Positions 1 to 11,550 of a stretch of 64,000 nt of DNA are shown here, one piece after another. The stretch lies in NCBI GenBank assembly GCA_007922305.1, contig ML677374.1, positions 10,904,492 through 10,968,491 of the forward strand, written 5' to 3'. The position numbers and the translations under genes are program-made. Under the pieces are notes generated by a model. That model was given only the letters and a program-made list of their open reading frames with translations, ran no database searches and was not told the origin of the DNA. Each line of letters starts with the position of its first letter. Position 1 is the first letter of the stretch. The DNA comes from Dermatemys mawii. Taxonomy: Eukaryota; Chordata; Testudines; Dermatemydidae.

Positions 1-740
1 CTATAGCTAGGTCTGGTTCAAGGTTTGACTATTTTGGCCAAAAGTTCTGGTTCTTCCCTCCCCCTAAAGTCCTCACATGGTCGCTAAAGCAACTTGTCAT
101 TGGTGAATTCACAGCTGAGTTATCAGAGATTCTGCCGATAAAAATCAAACAATACTCTAGGAACTGACCAGCAAGTTTGTGGACTATTTTAAGACACACT
201 GAATTGTAGATCACCCTTATGTATTGCTAATTAAATTAGAAGAACTATGCCTATAAATATGCAGCTTTCCACCTAAAGATCTCATAATCACTTTACAAAT
301 GAAGGTATTGTTTACCCCTCACCGCACTTTGTAGATAAGGAAATTGATGCACAGCAGTGGCATAGTGGCCATAAAACAGCAGGATAGCTAGGAAAAGAAT
401 CCAGATCTGACTGACTCCCACCCAGTCCAGTGTCCTACAAATTAAAACATATTGCCTCCCAGACAACTAAAGGTATTCATCACAAATCCTGTGGAGACCC
501 CACCCCTAACAAATCTTTCAATCTACAAAAGAAGTTTGGTGCAATCCAATCTGCACAAGTACATGAGCCACAGAAAGTCATCCCTGCCTGGGGTATTCTA
601 GCAATATCCAGAAAGGTGGTGTACAGATGAGTGAACTCAGACATTTCCTCCCAGTAGACAATTACATAACTAAATCGAACCAGTCCCACAACATTAGCCA
701 TCCCCATCAAAACAAGTATTAAGTAACTGACACCGCTACA
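1..740. other. Intergenic, downstream of CCT6A
   Basis: Sequence past the presumed 3' end of CCT6A. I see no exon-like reading frame, no RNA gene and no clear repeat in it. It has ordinary AT-rich composition. The short frames here lack splice context and similarity to anything I recognise. Confidence 0.5.
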
Positions 741-762
741 AGGTAAGCGCAGAGCAGAACTG

Positions 763-768
763 TTTATT
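763..768 (-). promoter_or_regulatory. CCT6A: Probable CCT6A poly(A) signal
   Basis: A canonical AATAAA on the minus strand (TTTATT on plus), about 260 bases past the CCT6A stop codon. It is the first canonical hexamer after the stop, which gives a 3' UTR of roughly 280 bases. Inferred from position; no transcript data. Confidence 0.55.
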
Positions 769-1026
769 GGGTAAAAAGACTAAGTTGTACATTTCAGTGC
801 AATTAAGAAAAAATAAATAACTGATTTTAGAACCTAATATTTGAATAGGTGTGAATGTTTGAGTGTGGCCATGTTTACTCCAAAGAGAGCTGCTTCTGTT
901 ACTGTGAAGATCCACTGGAGGCTGGAGAAAATAAATGCCTTTAGCTGGATTTTTTTTTTTTTTAAGTTACTTCAGAAGGGCGCCTCCCTGCTCAAGGCAA
1001 TCACCACAGCGGAGGGCAGATTCAAT

Positions 1027-4000
1027 TCAACCTTTGAGAGACGACATTCCAGCTCGCATAATTTCATCAACCAAAAGAATGTTGCTAGCGATCACCGTGC
1101 TAGAAAGATCAAAACATTGATGGTCAAAACTTCCGTATTATTCCACAGGTCATTCAAAGAAGAGAACCAATTGCATGCATCTCGCTCCCTCAGACCCCAC
1201 TTCACATCCACTGTAGATAACAGTTCCACATTCACTAACTTGCTTAAAAACTCATACCAGCTGTTGAAGTTTCATTCTGTAAATTCTTATAAACCAATCT
1301 GGGGCTTATTTAAGAAGTTCAAGTTCTCTATGGCGGAGAGAGGTGATACAGATAGCAAGACTAGTCATTTTTATATAACTATTGTACTCATGTTTTTCCT
1401 TTCCACACTGTACATTTAGATTACAATAAAAATATTTCTGTAAAGATTAACCCATCCCATATCAAGCCATCAAATTTGACCAGTAGCAATGGAAGCCTAT
1501 TTTAGTTTAAAATTTTAAAAAAAACACCCAAAGAATTTACCACGAATGAAGTAGTTGTTTTTTGACATTATAATTATCCCAAATTCCAGCTGCTGCTGCC
1601 ACCATTGGTTCACCTGGGAATGCAAAATAAATTCCCTTGTAGACAAATTGATACATTTTAGCATTTTATTAATGTGGTTCAAAAATCCTGTTACAGCCAG
1701 TAGGAAAATCACAAGACATTAATATGTGTGTCCCCCATCCCCCACCATAAGAACAGCCATACTGGGGTCAGACCAAAGGTTCATCTAGCCCAATATCCTG
1801 TCTTCTGACAGTGGCCACTGCCAGGTGCCCCAGAGGGAATGAACGGAACAGGTTAAATCAAATGATCCATCCTGTCGCCCATTCCCAGCTTCTGGCAAAA
1901 TGCCATTTGCTGCTGCCACCAAGAGGCAAACCAAAGTATCTCCTACTTCAGGGGTCTCAAACTCAAATGATCATTAGGGCCGCATGAGGACTAGTTCATT
2001 GGCCCAAGGGCCGCATCACTGACGCGCTCCACTCCCTGCCCTGCCCCCACCTCTTCCATGAGATCCCACCCCTGCCCTGCCTCCTCCCCCCTGGAAAGTG
2101 CTAAGCACCTGGAGGTAGGCAGAGAGGAGGCGGGGGGTGTGTGGGGAGCTTGGCGGGGGGGGCCGCAAGGGAGAGCATCGCGGGCCTCAGGGAAGGACTT
2201 GGCGGGCCACATGTGGCCCACGGGCTGCGTGTTTCAGACCCTTGTCCTACTTCATACTAAACACTGGCCTTCACCTTTGTGTGCCCATGTGTGTTTCATT
2301 TACAAAATGTAAATTTCATTGTGTGTCTGAGCCTCCAAATGGGGGTCAGTTAATTTATTCTCTTGCATAAAGCTATACTGAAGTTAAATACTATTCTTCA
2401 TGAGTGAAGTATTCTTTTAGTAATCTAATCAACAAAAGAAGCTGCTGATTGAAAATCTGCCAGAAGGTCTTACAATTCCACCAGTCCTGAAACATCTTTG
2501 GAAGCTAAAGCATGATGGACTTGCAGTACATAAAAAAACAGCTCTGTATTTCCCTCATCAGAAATAGCACCACTTTGCTGGCTCAAAGCAAAAATTATTT
2601 AACCCTAATTGTCTGAACAACATATTTTAAAGCTTCTTACCAGTGTTCAGATCAACTCCAATAAGCTGTCCGGATTCTGCATATTCGGCCAGAACTTTCA
2701 CTAGTGTTTCCTGGGGGTCATAGCCAGAGTTCTGTGCAAGAACCTGGCGGGGTGGAGAGGGGAAAAAAAGCGGCATGTTTTATGAATTAAAGCCCAGAAA
2801 CAACCGACAAAAGTGCATCAGCAACTGTTAATCTCTACCACAGCTCCCAACATATCTCCCTGCCCCTGCAGGCATAACTCAGACAAAAATTAGGAAGGAT
2901 ATACCTCGTCTTCGTTCAAGACATTTATTACGCAGGTCTGTCCTCTGGCAAAAGACTCTTCAGTGCAGTAGACTACTGCAAAGACAGGTACAATTTTCTG
3001 CTCTGAAACTATTACTTTAACTAGGAGTACTTTTATACCTTAGGAATTATGAGCAGAGCGTCAGCGAAGGCTTGAACTCCAAACTGGGCTCTTCCTTTTA
3101 CAGTGGGTTTGTGTTTCACAAGAGCATCAGCTATTGCCACTTCTAATGCACCAGCTCCTGCAACTACACATCCTGTAAGAGACAAGACAGACTAGTGTAC
3201 AGCCATATCACACACAAAACAGTTAGACTATAAAATTTAAGTTAGTAGTCATGAAGCTCCCATAGAGGCAAAGAAATCAGTTAAGATTTGCTGACTGTAG
3301 TGAAGAGCTCCAAGCTTTTATTGGGTGGAGATAAAGCTGATAAGTTACAACTAAAACCTGTATGTTTCTACCATATTCACTAAAACATCCAAGACAAGGC
3401 GGTAATAGTTTTTAGGAGAAATCTTACGGACTCGCCAGCTATCTAAAGTAGACAGCAATTATATTTTAGGCCAACTGTAGACATTTCAGCAAGAAAGCAG
3501 AAGAACTAAGCAAAGATTATTAGTATTACATGATTTCAATAAAGCACAAAGTCTACACATAGTAAAAGGTTTTTACATCAACAATTTGCAGTTCTCATGT
3601 GCCATTTTTAGTTAAAAATATCCATCAAGCAGCTATTAATTTTGTCACCTAACATGTAACTGAAGTTGCACATACATTTGGCCACTTATTGTATCTTTCC
3701 TAAGTACTCACTTTAAAAACAGCAAGTCACGGGGAACAGTTCAACTTGAAGTGTGCTTTAGCAAAGATCTATATAAAGTTTTAACAAAAAGCTAACAATT
3801 TACTTATATCACTCAACAGAAAAGTACAGGAACAAAGATGTGCACTGGCAGGTCTGTTTCGCACATTTCAAGATTTGCCTCGTAAAACCTCGTTAAATGT
3901 TAGAAAAATGCCAGGAGACTTACCATCCTCAATAGCGTTTTTGACAGCACGTAGCCCATCTCTTACTGCATCCTTGATTTGTGTGAGTGTATGTTTATTT

Positions 4001-7000
4001 GGCCCCCTGATCAACAGGGTAACAGAGCGAGGGTTGTCACACTTCTCAATGAAGGTAAATTTCTCTTCACCCTATATGCCAATAGCAGTAAGTATCACAT
4101 TTTTGCTTAAACTCTACAGCATATCCACGTAAATCACTAAATGAAAAATATTTAAAACTATGGTGCATCTGAGTATTTTAAGACCAATGTCAACCAGAGT
4201 TACTCAGATAATTTTGTACCGATCCTTTTGGGAGGGGCAGAGAAATAGAAGGGGAAAAGTTTGTCCTCTCACCCTCAGAAGCTGTTTGTACTCCTTCTGA
4301 ATTACATTTTAGCCTTTAATAGAGAACACGTTTATTCTGTTTCTCTTTGGTTCAATTTTAGTCTTTATTCACAAACACATTCTAGCTGCAGTACCAACAG
4401 CTAGGCAAAATATTTGCACAGGACAAGGAACAACAGGGACAAGAAGTCCAAGTGACTTTTTATGAAACTTCCATTACTGCTCTCAAACTTCTAAATGAAT
4501 TCTTATTGGCACCTAAATGCAGACAAAGACCTCCATATGTTCAGAAGTAGCAGGATCAACAATAAAGCGTGAACTGAAAAGACTGCTGCAGACGCCAGAG
4601 GTCTATCTAATTTAGCCTTGGTTACAAACTGAAGGTCTTACGCACCAGTGTATACTCGTAGACAAGACCAGCATGCCCCAAACAGTCAGCAGTGAGGTCA
4701 TCCACAGAATTCATAGCCATACCACCACAAGCAAGGGTCAATCTGAAAAAGGATTAACACAACACACTTGGAGCATCTTACATTTATTTTTTAAAAATAT
4801 AACTGAACAGAAGCTAGAGAATCTCAGTTGCCTGAATAGTCCTGAGTGAAGATGCTTTTCACATCATGTCATAAATTGTTATAACATATAGGCTGGTCTC
4901 CTTATTTGTGAATTTATTTCAAGATATTAAGGGTTGTTTATTCAGGTGATTTTTTTCTTAGATGTTCAACTTTAACACAATTCAAGCCTTTTCTATACTA
5001 CTAAGTTGAAAGCTTACCGTACACATGGTTTATACTTGACTGACAGTTTTTACTCTGTAAGAAGTTTATGTGCTTGAGCTAAAGGGATATTCTACTTCAG
5101 CTTTGAAAGAATATATACACAATAAACTAAGAATGGATAGAGTGAAAAAGTTAGTAACACAAAATCTCTATTCCTTCCCCAAGAACTGACCTCTCCATGT
5201 TCCTCCTTTTTGCTCTGCGCAAAGCTACTATTCCTTCTTTTGCAAGTGCATCCAAGGAAAATGGGTCAATTCCCTATAAGCAAAGAAAAGTACACATTAG
5301 AAAAAACTAAAAATAGATTCAGTCCAGCACTAAAGACACCAGATTCTACATTCAGTTCATACAGAAGCAGGAGCTATGCACATGTTTCTGAAAACACACT
5401 GCTGGCCAAGCCTAAGCCTTGTGTGAAGCCTATACAGTTAACTGAAAGCAAAGCATCAGGCCTGTCAAGAATGCCAACATTTTTGCAGTTAATCTCACCT
5501 TTTGATTGATCACAATAAATCCTTTATTTGAATCACCACAAACTCTCTTTTTCAAATCTATGATTTTGTTCACTCTGTCTTCAATGAATTTTCTTTCAGC
5601 TTTTACTAACTTCTCTCTTTCTTCTGCACTCTTATAAAAGAATCCCGAGCTCACCTCTCTGAAAAGACAACATTGTTCAACATTACTACTAGTGCTCTAT
5701 GTTAAAATAGCAGAATCTTAAAATTAGAAGAGGACTTGTCTTAACTGAAACAAGTTATCAATTAGTTAAAATTATAGTATAGTACTATGAAGTGTACAGT
5801 CCTTTTGAATACATATAAATGGAAGAGGATTTCTTCCAGTGCAGAGGTACAGCACAGAATTTTTCTAGCACACAGTTATACCACCGGAACTACAAAGTAT
5901 ACTTGGGTGTTCACTGTACAATGCAAAACTTGTTGGAGGCAAAGGGGAGAGTTCCTGTCATTCAGTGAGCAAACAGAAGGGACTATTATGCTCATGTGGC
6001 CACAATCCAGCCCACCTGAAAAGTCAATTCATCACTCCACTACTTTGGAGTGAAACATTTGACTTCAATTCTTCCTTTTTACACAAAACTAGGCTTGGTT
6101 GTTTGTATCTTAAACCTTTTAAGAGTAATAAATATTCTAAAATATCTTTTTTTTAAAAAAAACAAAACAAAAAAACAAAAAACACATTTTAGAATATTTA
6201 TTACTCTTAAAAGGTTTAAGATACATATGCAAATATTAATTCACATTACCAGAGTCAGGTATATTTCTTCCCTTGTCTCACTGGTGACTACTTACGTTTT
6301 TTCATATTCTAGTGATACATTGCAAGTAAGGATGTAAGCATCTTCCACTCTTTTCTTCATGTCAGGATGACGAGCACCATGGTCCAAAACAAGTCCTCTA
6401 ATCAGCCTGTAAAAAGTCAGTAAGATGACCTGTAAGAAATCATTTATACACAGGGTAGGAAACTTCTGCCTTCATGAAATGTAGTAATAACACTCATACT
6501 ATAGTAGATTAAACACAGATTACCTACCATACTATCATATGAAGAATTCATTGGAGCATGTATCCTACTTCTATGGACATGCTGACTTTACACAAAGCAT
6601 ACCATTTAGAGTAAGTGAAAAGGAAATATACTCTAGCATAGTGTCTGACTGCATTTGCTACTGAAGAAGCCAATGCAGAATTCATCCATGCCATTGAAGT
6701 TAAACATATCTACACCTTTTTGTAATTTCATTTTTTTTTTTGGGTGAAGCATTATGGTTCTCCCAATATACAATTCTGATAAGATTTTATACATCTTCAC
6801 TTAAAGACACATTTCGCACCATCCCATGCTGCCAATATTTTAGAGTCACAAAAGGTGGAGAGTCAGATTCCTGTTCACCTTCAATTTTTGATTAGTCACC
6901 TAAAACTTCCACTTCATCTATACTGGAAGTGGACCTGCATTCCAAAAAAGATGGAATAGTTAAATAGGAATAAGCTGATCCACGTTTTTCACACTGACAA

Positions 7001-10000
7001 CTGTTTTAAAACAATCTTTGAAAGTTAACATTTATATACAGTACATTTTAAAAAGGAACTGCTCACTTAGTCGTTCCAGTTAATGTTGTTACATTGCTGA
7101 TCAATGAGGGAATACGCTCATTTAAAGTTGTGCAATACTCCCTTCAAACATTTGGCAGCCGCCGCCTTTGTCCAACGCTTGCAGGAAGATCAACCTGTTG
7201 CAGCTAGCTGGCAGGTGGTTGGAACCGGAAGCCCTCCCTATAAGCTTCCCCCTCTAAGTTTCCTGTACAGCAGCTGCCCAGCAGGCTATCAATTGCTGGC
7301 AGTTCAACTGCCCCCAACTTGTCCCACCCCGCACTGCCACGTGCTGCTCCTGCTCTTTACCTTGGAGCTGCTCCCCAGCCTCCTGCTGGGTGGGTGTGGG
7401 TATGTAGAGGGAGGCTAATGTCAGGGTGTCCTCCCCAACCCCCTGCCCGCCTATCCCATCTTCCATAGAGCAGGGGGAGGGAGCTTGCCCTGGCAGCAGC
7501 TGTGGTTCAGTTTGCTGATCTAATTAAGGCGCCAAAGTACTTAAAGGGGAAATGCACATTTCTCTCTCTCACACACACAGTGTCTCCCCATCTGCCCTCC
7601 TTTTTTTCCTGCTGCCTTGCAGAGTGAGAGAGTTAACCCCTGAGGGCTCAGCCATTGCTAGTTCATCATTTAGCAATAAGGCATTCCCTGGGAAATATCC
7701 CACTCCGACTCCTCCACCACCAAACTTCACAATCATCATCATGGTTTACCAGTATGAAATTGTTTAAAACTTAGAATGTCTGCGTGCGTGTAAAATATAG
7801 TATTTGTCTGGTGAAAAAAATTTCCCTGGAACCTAACCCTCCCATTTACATTTATTCTTATAGGGAAATGGGACTTTAAGCAAAACCCAGTTTTTCAGGA
7901 ACATAACTACAACATTAAGTGAGGAGTTTCCGTACTTGAAATGAACATGTAGTAATAATGATGTTCAGAAAAATTCATGTCCTTTTATTCTGGAGAATCG
8001 GACTGTTTTAGTCTCACTTTTGTCCAGTCCCTCCTGGCCCATTAGAAGATTAGTGTAACAGAGATTGAGGTGAAAAATAGCCTTTTTTCTGTATTCATTT
8101 TCTGACAATACTGTGCTATTAATCAGTTTTGCAGTTTTTCCCTGTGTAGTCAGTTTCCTCTTTTCAAACAAAAGAGGGGTAAGAAAAATTAAATTGTAAA
8201 TTGACAAAAATTGGCACAAGGACCTTCAACTATTTTAAAGCAATTAAGTACAGAATGCATTACCAACATTTTATAGCTACCTACGCTGTTTCAGTTTCTG
8301 ATTTGTGCTTCATCTCCATAATCTCAACCATGTAGAGGTCAATAGGCTCATCTGGTTTTCTGACCGCCAAAACAGCATCTACCACAGCCTGGAACAGAAG
8401 AGAATGCCTCCATAAAAACAACGCATTGTTCAAAAAAGCAATCCAGCAAGTATTCCAACTTTCATACATTCTCATCCCTCCCCCAACAAACTGGACACCT
8501 GGCGTTCCTTACATGAAACAACAGAAAGGTAAGACGACAGACAATACATACACACTTGCCTCTGTTAAGACATCAGCAAGTTCTGCATGAACTTTAGTAC
8601 GCAGGGACGTTCTGGCAACATCCACAAGTGTCTCCCTGTCCATCTCCTTTGTCACTTTGACTTTCTCCAAAACTTCAAGTGCTTTTTCTTTTGCGGCTTC
8701 AAATCCTTCGGTGACTATTCTAGGGTGCAAACCCTATTTTTTTTTAAAAAAGTTAGAATAATAAGTGGACATTTTTTCACACCTGAAAACTCCTATTTAC
8801 TCATTTTACTTGAAAAGTTAAGATTGGAAGTATTATCTCCAAACTTCAGACACTACAAACATTCATGACTTCAGTTCTGCAAGACTGAAACAAGTTAGAA
8901 TTTGCATGCTACAGAGAGGAAGAAAATGTACTGTCCTTTTGAATACATGTAAAAGCAATAGCACTCCTTCTAATGCAGAGGAAAAAGTTCAGATTATTCT
9001 AGCACAGAGTTATAGCCAAGGGAACTACAAAGCACACTTGGGTGTTCGCTGTGCAGCATGAATTAATAAAGACATCAACCTAAGTTTCCTGGCACATACA
9101 CTGACAGCAATGATTCCTTACTCTACGAAGGTGCCTCTTGGTGTCATACATTAGAAGACAAGAACTTTAAATCCAAATAGAAATAAGTCAAAAACAAAAT
9201 GGCAGATACCAGGTACATCCTGTATTCACCATAGGTGGTTTCAACCTGTAACAACACAACCCTGGCTAGTTTATCATCTGTTTTAGTTTTTAACCCTGTT
9301 TATTCACACAATAAAAAAAGTGTCTCAAAATAACATCATTCTGGAAGAACTACAACACCTGAAGATTTTTTTTTTATGAACATGAAACACTAACTGCACT
9401 GATGCTGAACAGCCTCAAAGGCAAATGTTCACTAATTTTTTTATGAATGTGAAAAATTCACACATACCTCAGAAATATAGAGGTCTGCCTGCTTCAGGAG
9501 TTCTCCAATGATCAGAACATTTGAAGTGGTACCATCTCCAGTGATGTCATCCTGTGCTGTTGCTACTTTTGCTATCAAGGAGGCTGTTGGGTGTTGTATT
9601 TGCTAAACAAAAACAAGACACTAAACAATAAATCTTGTTGAATTGTTATGGGAGACACTATCTGAAACCAATTTAACAATTATATCTGGCCAGTATTTAC
9701 TTTTCATAACTGGTAGTTTACTGAATGATTTTGTTTTTATCAGTTTAAAGTGACATGATCTAATTAACAAGTCATATTTAAAGAAACAGCTATATTGCTC
9801 ATAGACATAAGGCGCATAAGATTGTACTTCATCTTAGGACACTGCATAACTCTTGTTTTGACACTCCCCCCCCCCCCAATATGAAATTAAAGAACCAACA
9901 CATGACACTGGTTTCTTCAAACATTAAGAAGTCCTTATCAGCCGAGTTATTCTAAAAGGACCATGTATACATGTCTGACAGTGACTGGGAGGGAGGGGAG

Positions 10001-11343
10001 AAGAAAAAGCATGTTATTTTGAGCAGCAGCACAGAAAAGTTAACCTTAATGGAGTAGGCAGAACATAAGCACAGAGTAGACAGCATTTAAAAGTATGATG
10101 TAGAGTACAGCACAATGAAAGACTGTTGTAATATTTCATCTAGCTAGCATATGGCAGGGAAACTACAGCTTAGTTATGGATCTGTGTGTAGTTGAAACTG
10201 ACATATGGACCTAGGGTGACCAGATGTCCCAATTTTATAGGGACAGTCCCAACATTTGGGGCTTTTTTTTTTTTTAAAAAAAAAATACAAGCTCCTATTA
10301 ACCCCCCCCATCCTGTCCCACCATGAAGCTCAGTACATTTCTTTTTAACGTTATATCTGTACCTTTCTCCATTTGGCCTCAATTCTGCTTGCACATCTGC
10401 CCAGAGCCCTACTGTTTGCAATAGAAATGCAAGCCTCTCCCTGATCAGATGCAAGTCTGGGACTTTAGAGACATACAATTGTCAGGAAAACCAAAACAAA
10501 TTTTGCATAAACAGCAGCATACTGAAGAGTAACAGGTAAGATACTGAATGAAAGATCTAACCCTTTCTGAGGTCTGAAATGTAACAGATTGGGAAACAAC
10601 AAACCAATGAAAAAACAGATACATGGAATTACTATAGAGTCATTCGCTTTCCTTTATGGTCACTAACCCACGAGATTTACCCAACATCTGCGCAAACCAC
10701 ACCTGCCTTCCGCAATTGTACGAGAAGCCCCGTTCCCCATCCGTGCACCGAGCTTAAGCTCCTCTCTTCACCCCACGAGGGGGTCGGGGGCGCACTTACC
10801 ATTTCGTGAAGCAGCACGTTGCCATCTTTGGTCAGCTTGATCTCTCCTGCGCCAGACACCAGCCTGCACCAGAGACACAATGCAGAACATCAGCGGCTGC
10901 GCGGCCTCCCCCCGTCCCCAGGGGCCTGCGCGTGGCCCGACCCCCAGCGCGTGGCTTCCATCGGTGCCGCGCAGCGATTGGGGGGGGGGGGGGGCGGACG
11001 CACGCGGGTGCCGTCAGCCTCCCGCCCGCTGCTTTGTCTCCCACGCCCCGCACCCCTTGGGCCGCCGGCGCCTCCATCTCCATGCGGGGCCACCGGAGAA
11101 CCCGCCAGTCGCCGCGGGGAGCGGCTCCCGCGAGCGCCACCCCTTCCCCCGCCTGGGCCGCACAGCTACCGCCGCCTCAGCCACGCGGCCACCCCCCGGC
11201 TCTCACATCTTCATGGTGCCCTTGGGGCCCAGATTGGTCCGCAGCACGTCCTGCAGCCCCCGGGCCGCGCTGATGTTCACGGCCAGGGCCGCCTGGGCCC
11301 GGGCCACCTCGGCCTTGGGGTTGAGCGCCTTCACCGCCGACAT
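1027..11343 (-). CDS. CCT6A: CCT6A: T-complex protein 1 subunit zeta, complete, 14 coding exons
   Basis: Zeta subunit of the hetero-octameric CCT/TRiC chaperonin, which folds actin, tubulin and other proteins in the cytosol using ATP. Coding exons: 11207-11343, 10800-10863, 9468-9602, 8560-8733, 8285-8388, 6296-6406, 5499-5658, 5191-5273, 4646-4742, 3924-4071, 3039-3172, 2641-2743, 1541-1613, 1027-1099. Lengths sum to 1596 nt, giving 531 aa, the length of human CCT6A. The start [17 protein letters not shown] matches the family N-terminus, and the end [13 protein letters not shown] is the usual C-terminus. Group II chaperonin landmarks are in place: NLGPKG near residue 38, the ATP-site GDGTTSN at 89-95, and VVAGAGA near 407-413 (usually VVPGAGA in CCT6). 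Every junction keeps frame; all introns are GT-AG except intron 4 (GC donor). Introns 3 and 6 carry H/ACA-like RNA sequences, intron 12 a CR1 tail and a hAT copy. Expression is probably housekeeping, from a CpG-rich promoter facing PSPH. Confidence 0.97.
1746..1907 (-). mobile_element. CR1 LINE 3' fragment in CCT6A intron 12
   Basis: On plus it reads CATAAGAACAGCCATACTGG followed by the 'gaccaaaggttcatctag' segment, the reverse complement of the well-known CR1 3' tail that ends in TTCTTATG. It is a 5'-truncated insertion, as is usual for CR1. A hAT copy starts about 40 bases to the right. Confidence 0.8.
1941..2252. mobile_element. hAT-type non-autonomous DNA transposon with intact TSD
   Basis: Element body 1949-2244 (296 bp). 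Ends CAGGGGTCTCAAACTC and GTTTCAGACCCTTG form imperfect terminal inverted repeats, flanked by the perfect 8-bp direct repeat TCCTACTT (1941-1948 and 2245-2252), the target duplication length of hAT elements. The core is GC-rich and encodes nothing recognisable. It sits in CCT6A intron 12. Confidence 0.85.
5790..5920 (-). ncRNA. H/ACA snoRNA-like sequence, copy A, CCT6A intron 6
   Basis: About 131 nt on the host strand. It shares long blocks with the intron 3 sequence at 8924-9055: GAACACCCAAGT, CTTTGTAGTTCC and TGTATTCAAAAGGAC. A box H candidate AGAAAA follows the first stem, and an ACA lies 3 nt from the inferred 3' end (5793-5795). The basal stem of hairpin 1 forms only with G-U pairs (GUACAG with CUGUGU), so this copy looks more decayed than the other. 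Human CCT6A is known to host SNORA15, and CCT6 pseudogenes carry SNORA22, so a member of that group is likely. I could not align it to a reference, so I give no symbol. Confidence 0.65.
6105..6224. repeat. Perfect 39-bp inverted repeat with A-rich loop
   Basis: Arms 6105-6143 and 6186-6224 are exact reverse complements over 39 bp. The 42-bp spacer is a run of T then A with scattered C. It lies in CCT6A intron 6, about 70 bases past the exon 6 donor, and would fold into a long perfect hairpin in the pre-mRNA. No target duplication or known element end is evident. Confidence 0.9.
7070..7930 (+). repeat. Interspersed repeat, copy 1 (CCT6A intron 5)
   Basis: Matches the reverse complement of 16408-17510 with many conserved blocks: 'gttgctgatca' near 7093, 'catttaaagttgtgca' near 7119, 'ggaacataactacaac' near 7900. 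The long shared extent and divergence point to an old transposon-like family, perhaps a Tc/mariner-type relative, but I do not recognise it with certainty. The short reading frames inside are not conserved between copies, so it is probably non-coding. Confidence 0.7.
8558..8559 (-). other. CCT6A: Non-canonical GC splice donor, CCT6A intron 4
   Basis: Exon 4 ends ...LTE at GAG and the intron begins GCAAGT. Exon 5 begins GCTGTGGTAGAT after a normal AG (8389-8390). Using GC keeps 58 in-frame codons that match the family; nearby GT dinucleotides would shift the frame. The rest of the donor (AG before, AAGT after) is strong, as is typical of GC-AG introns. Confidence 0.85.
8924..9055 (-). ncRNA. 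H/ACA snoRNA-like sequence, copy B, CCT6A intron 3
   Basis: About 132 nt on the host strand with a clear H/ACA plan. Hairpin 1 closes with a perfect 6-bp basal stem (GCACAG with CUGUGC) and has an upper stem CCAAG with CUUGG. Box H AGAATA follows immediately. Hairpin 2 closes with CUG and CUUUU pairing to AAAAG and CAG across a small internal loop. ACA at 8927-8929 lies 3 nt from the inferred end. Such RNAs guide pseudouridylation of rRNA or snRNA and are processed from introns. Probably of the SNORA15/SNORA22 group linked to CCT6 genes; the target was not worked out. Confidence 0.75.
10211..10322 (+). mobile_element. Truncated short MITE-like repeat
   Basis: Begins CTAGGGTGACCAGATGTCCC and continues with the 'tatagggacagtccc' segment, a highly dispersed sauropsid element that normally ends with the inverted complement. 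Here the right terminal inverted repeat is missing, so the copy is broken. The middle holds a T and A run. In CCT6A intron 2. Confidence 0.65.
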
Positions 11344-11540
11344 GGCTACCGCGAGGCCGAGAGAAGAGAAGAGAGCAGCTCCCTCAACCGCCGCCCCTCC
11401 CTTCTAGAACACTCCGCCGCGCCAGGCCAGCCCGCCCGCCTCCCATTGGCCAGGCCTAGCCGGCTGCAGTACCATTGGACACCTTCCTTGTCATTCATTT
11501 CCCGTGCCCGCCCCCTGCAGAAGCCCTCGCGGCCGTTGGG
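10700..11540. promoter_or_regulatory. CpG-rich promoter between CCT6A and PSPH
   Basis: A strongly GC- and CpG-rich block over CCT6A exons 1-2, intron 1 and the first 200 bases upstream. In mammals CCT6A and PSPH are head to head, and the same orientation is seen here, so it probably drives both. No noncoding first exon of PSPH with a convincing donor could be placed. A run of about 17 G at 10978-10994 lies in intron 1. No TATA box is seen near the CCT6A start. Confidence 0.75.
11445..11478 (-). promoter_or_regulatory. Two CCAAT boxes upstream of CCT6A
   Basis: ATTGG on plus at 11445-11449 and 11474-11478, i.e. two CCAAT motifs on the CCT6A strand 100-135 bases before the ATG, about 29 bases apart. 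Paired CCAAT boxes read by NF-Y are common in bidirectional CpG promoters. Function is inferred. Confidence 0.55.
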
Positions 11541-11550
11541 ATCGGTTAAC

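Noticed and set aside
841..1419. 192-codon plus-strand frame
   Set aside because: Antisense to the last CCT6A exon and flanking intron; no family match.
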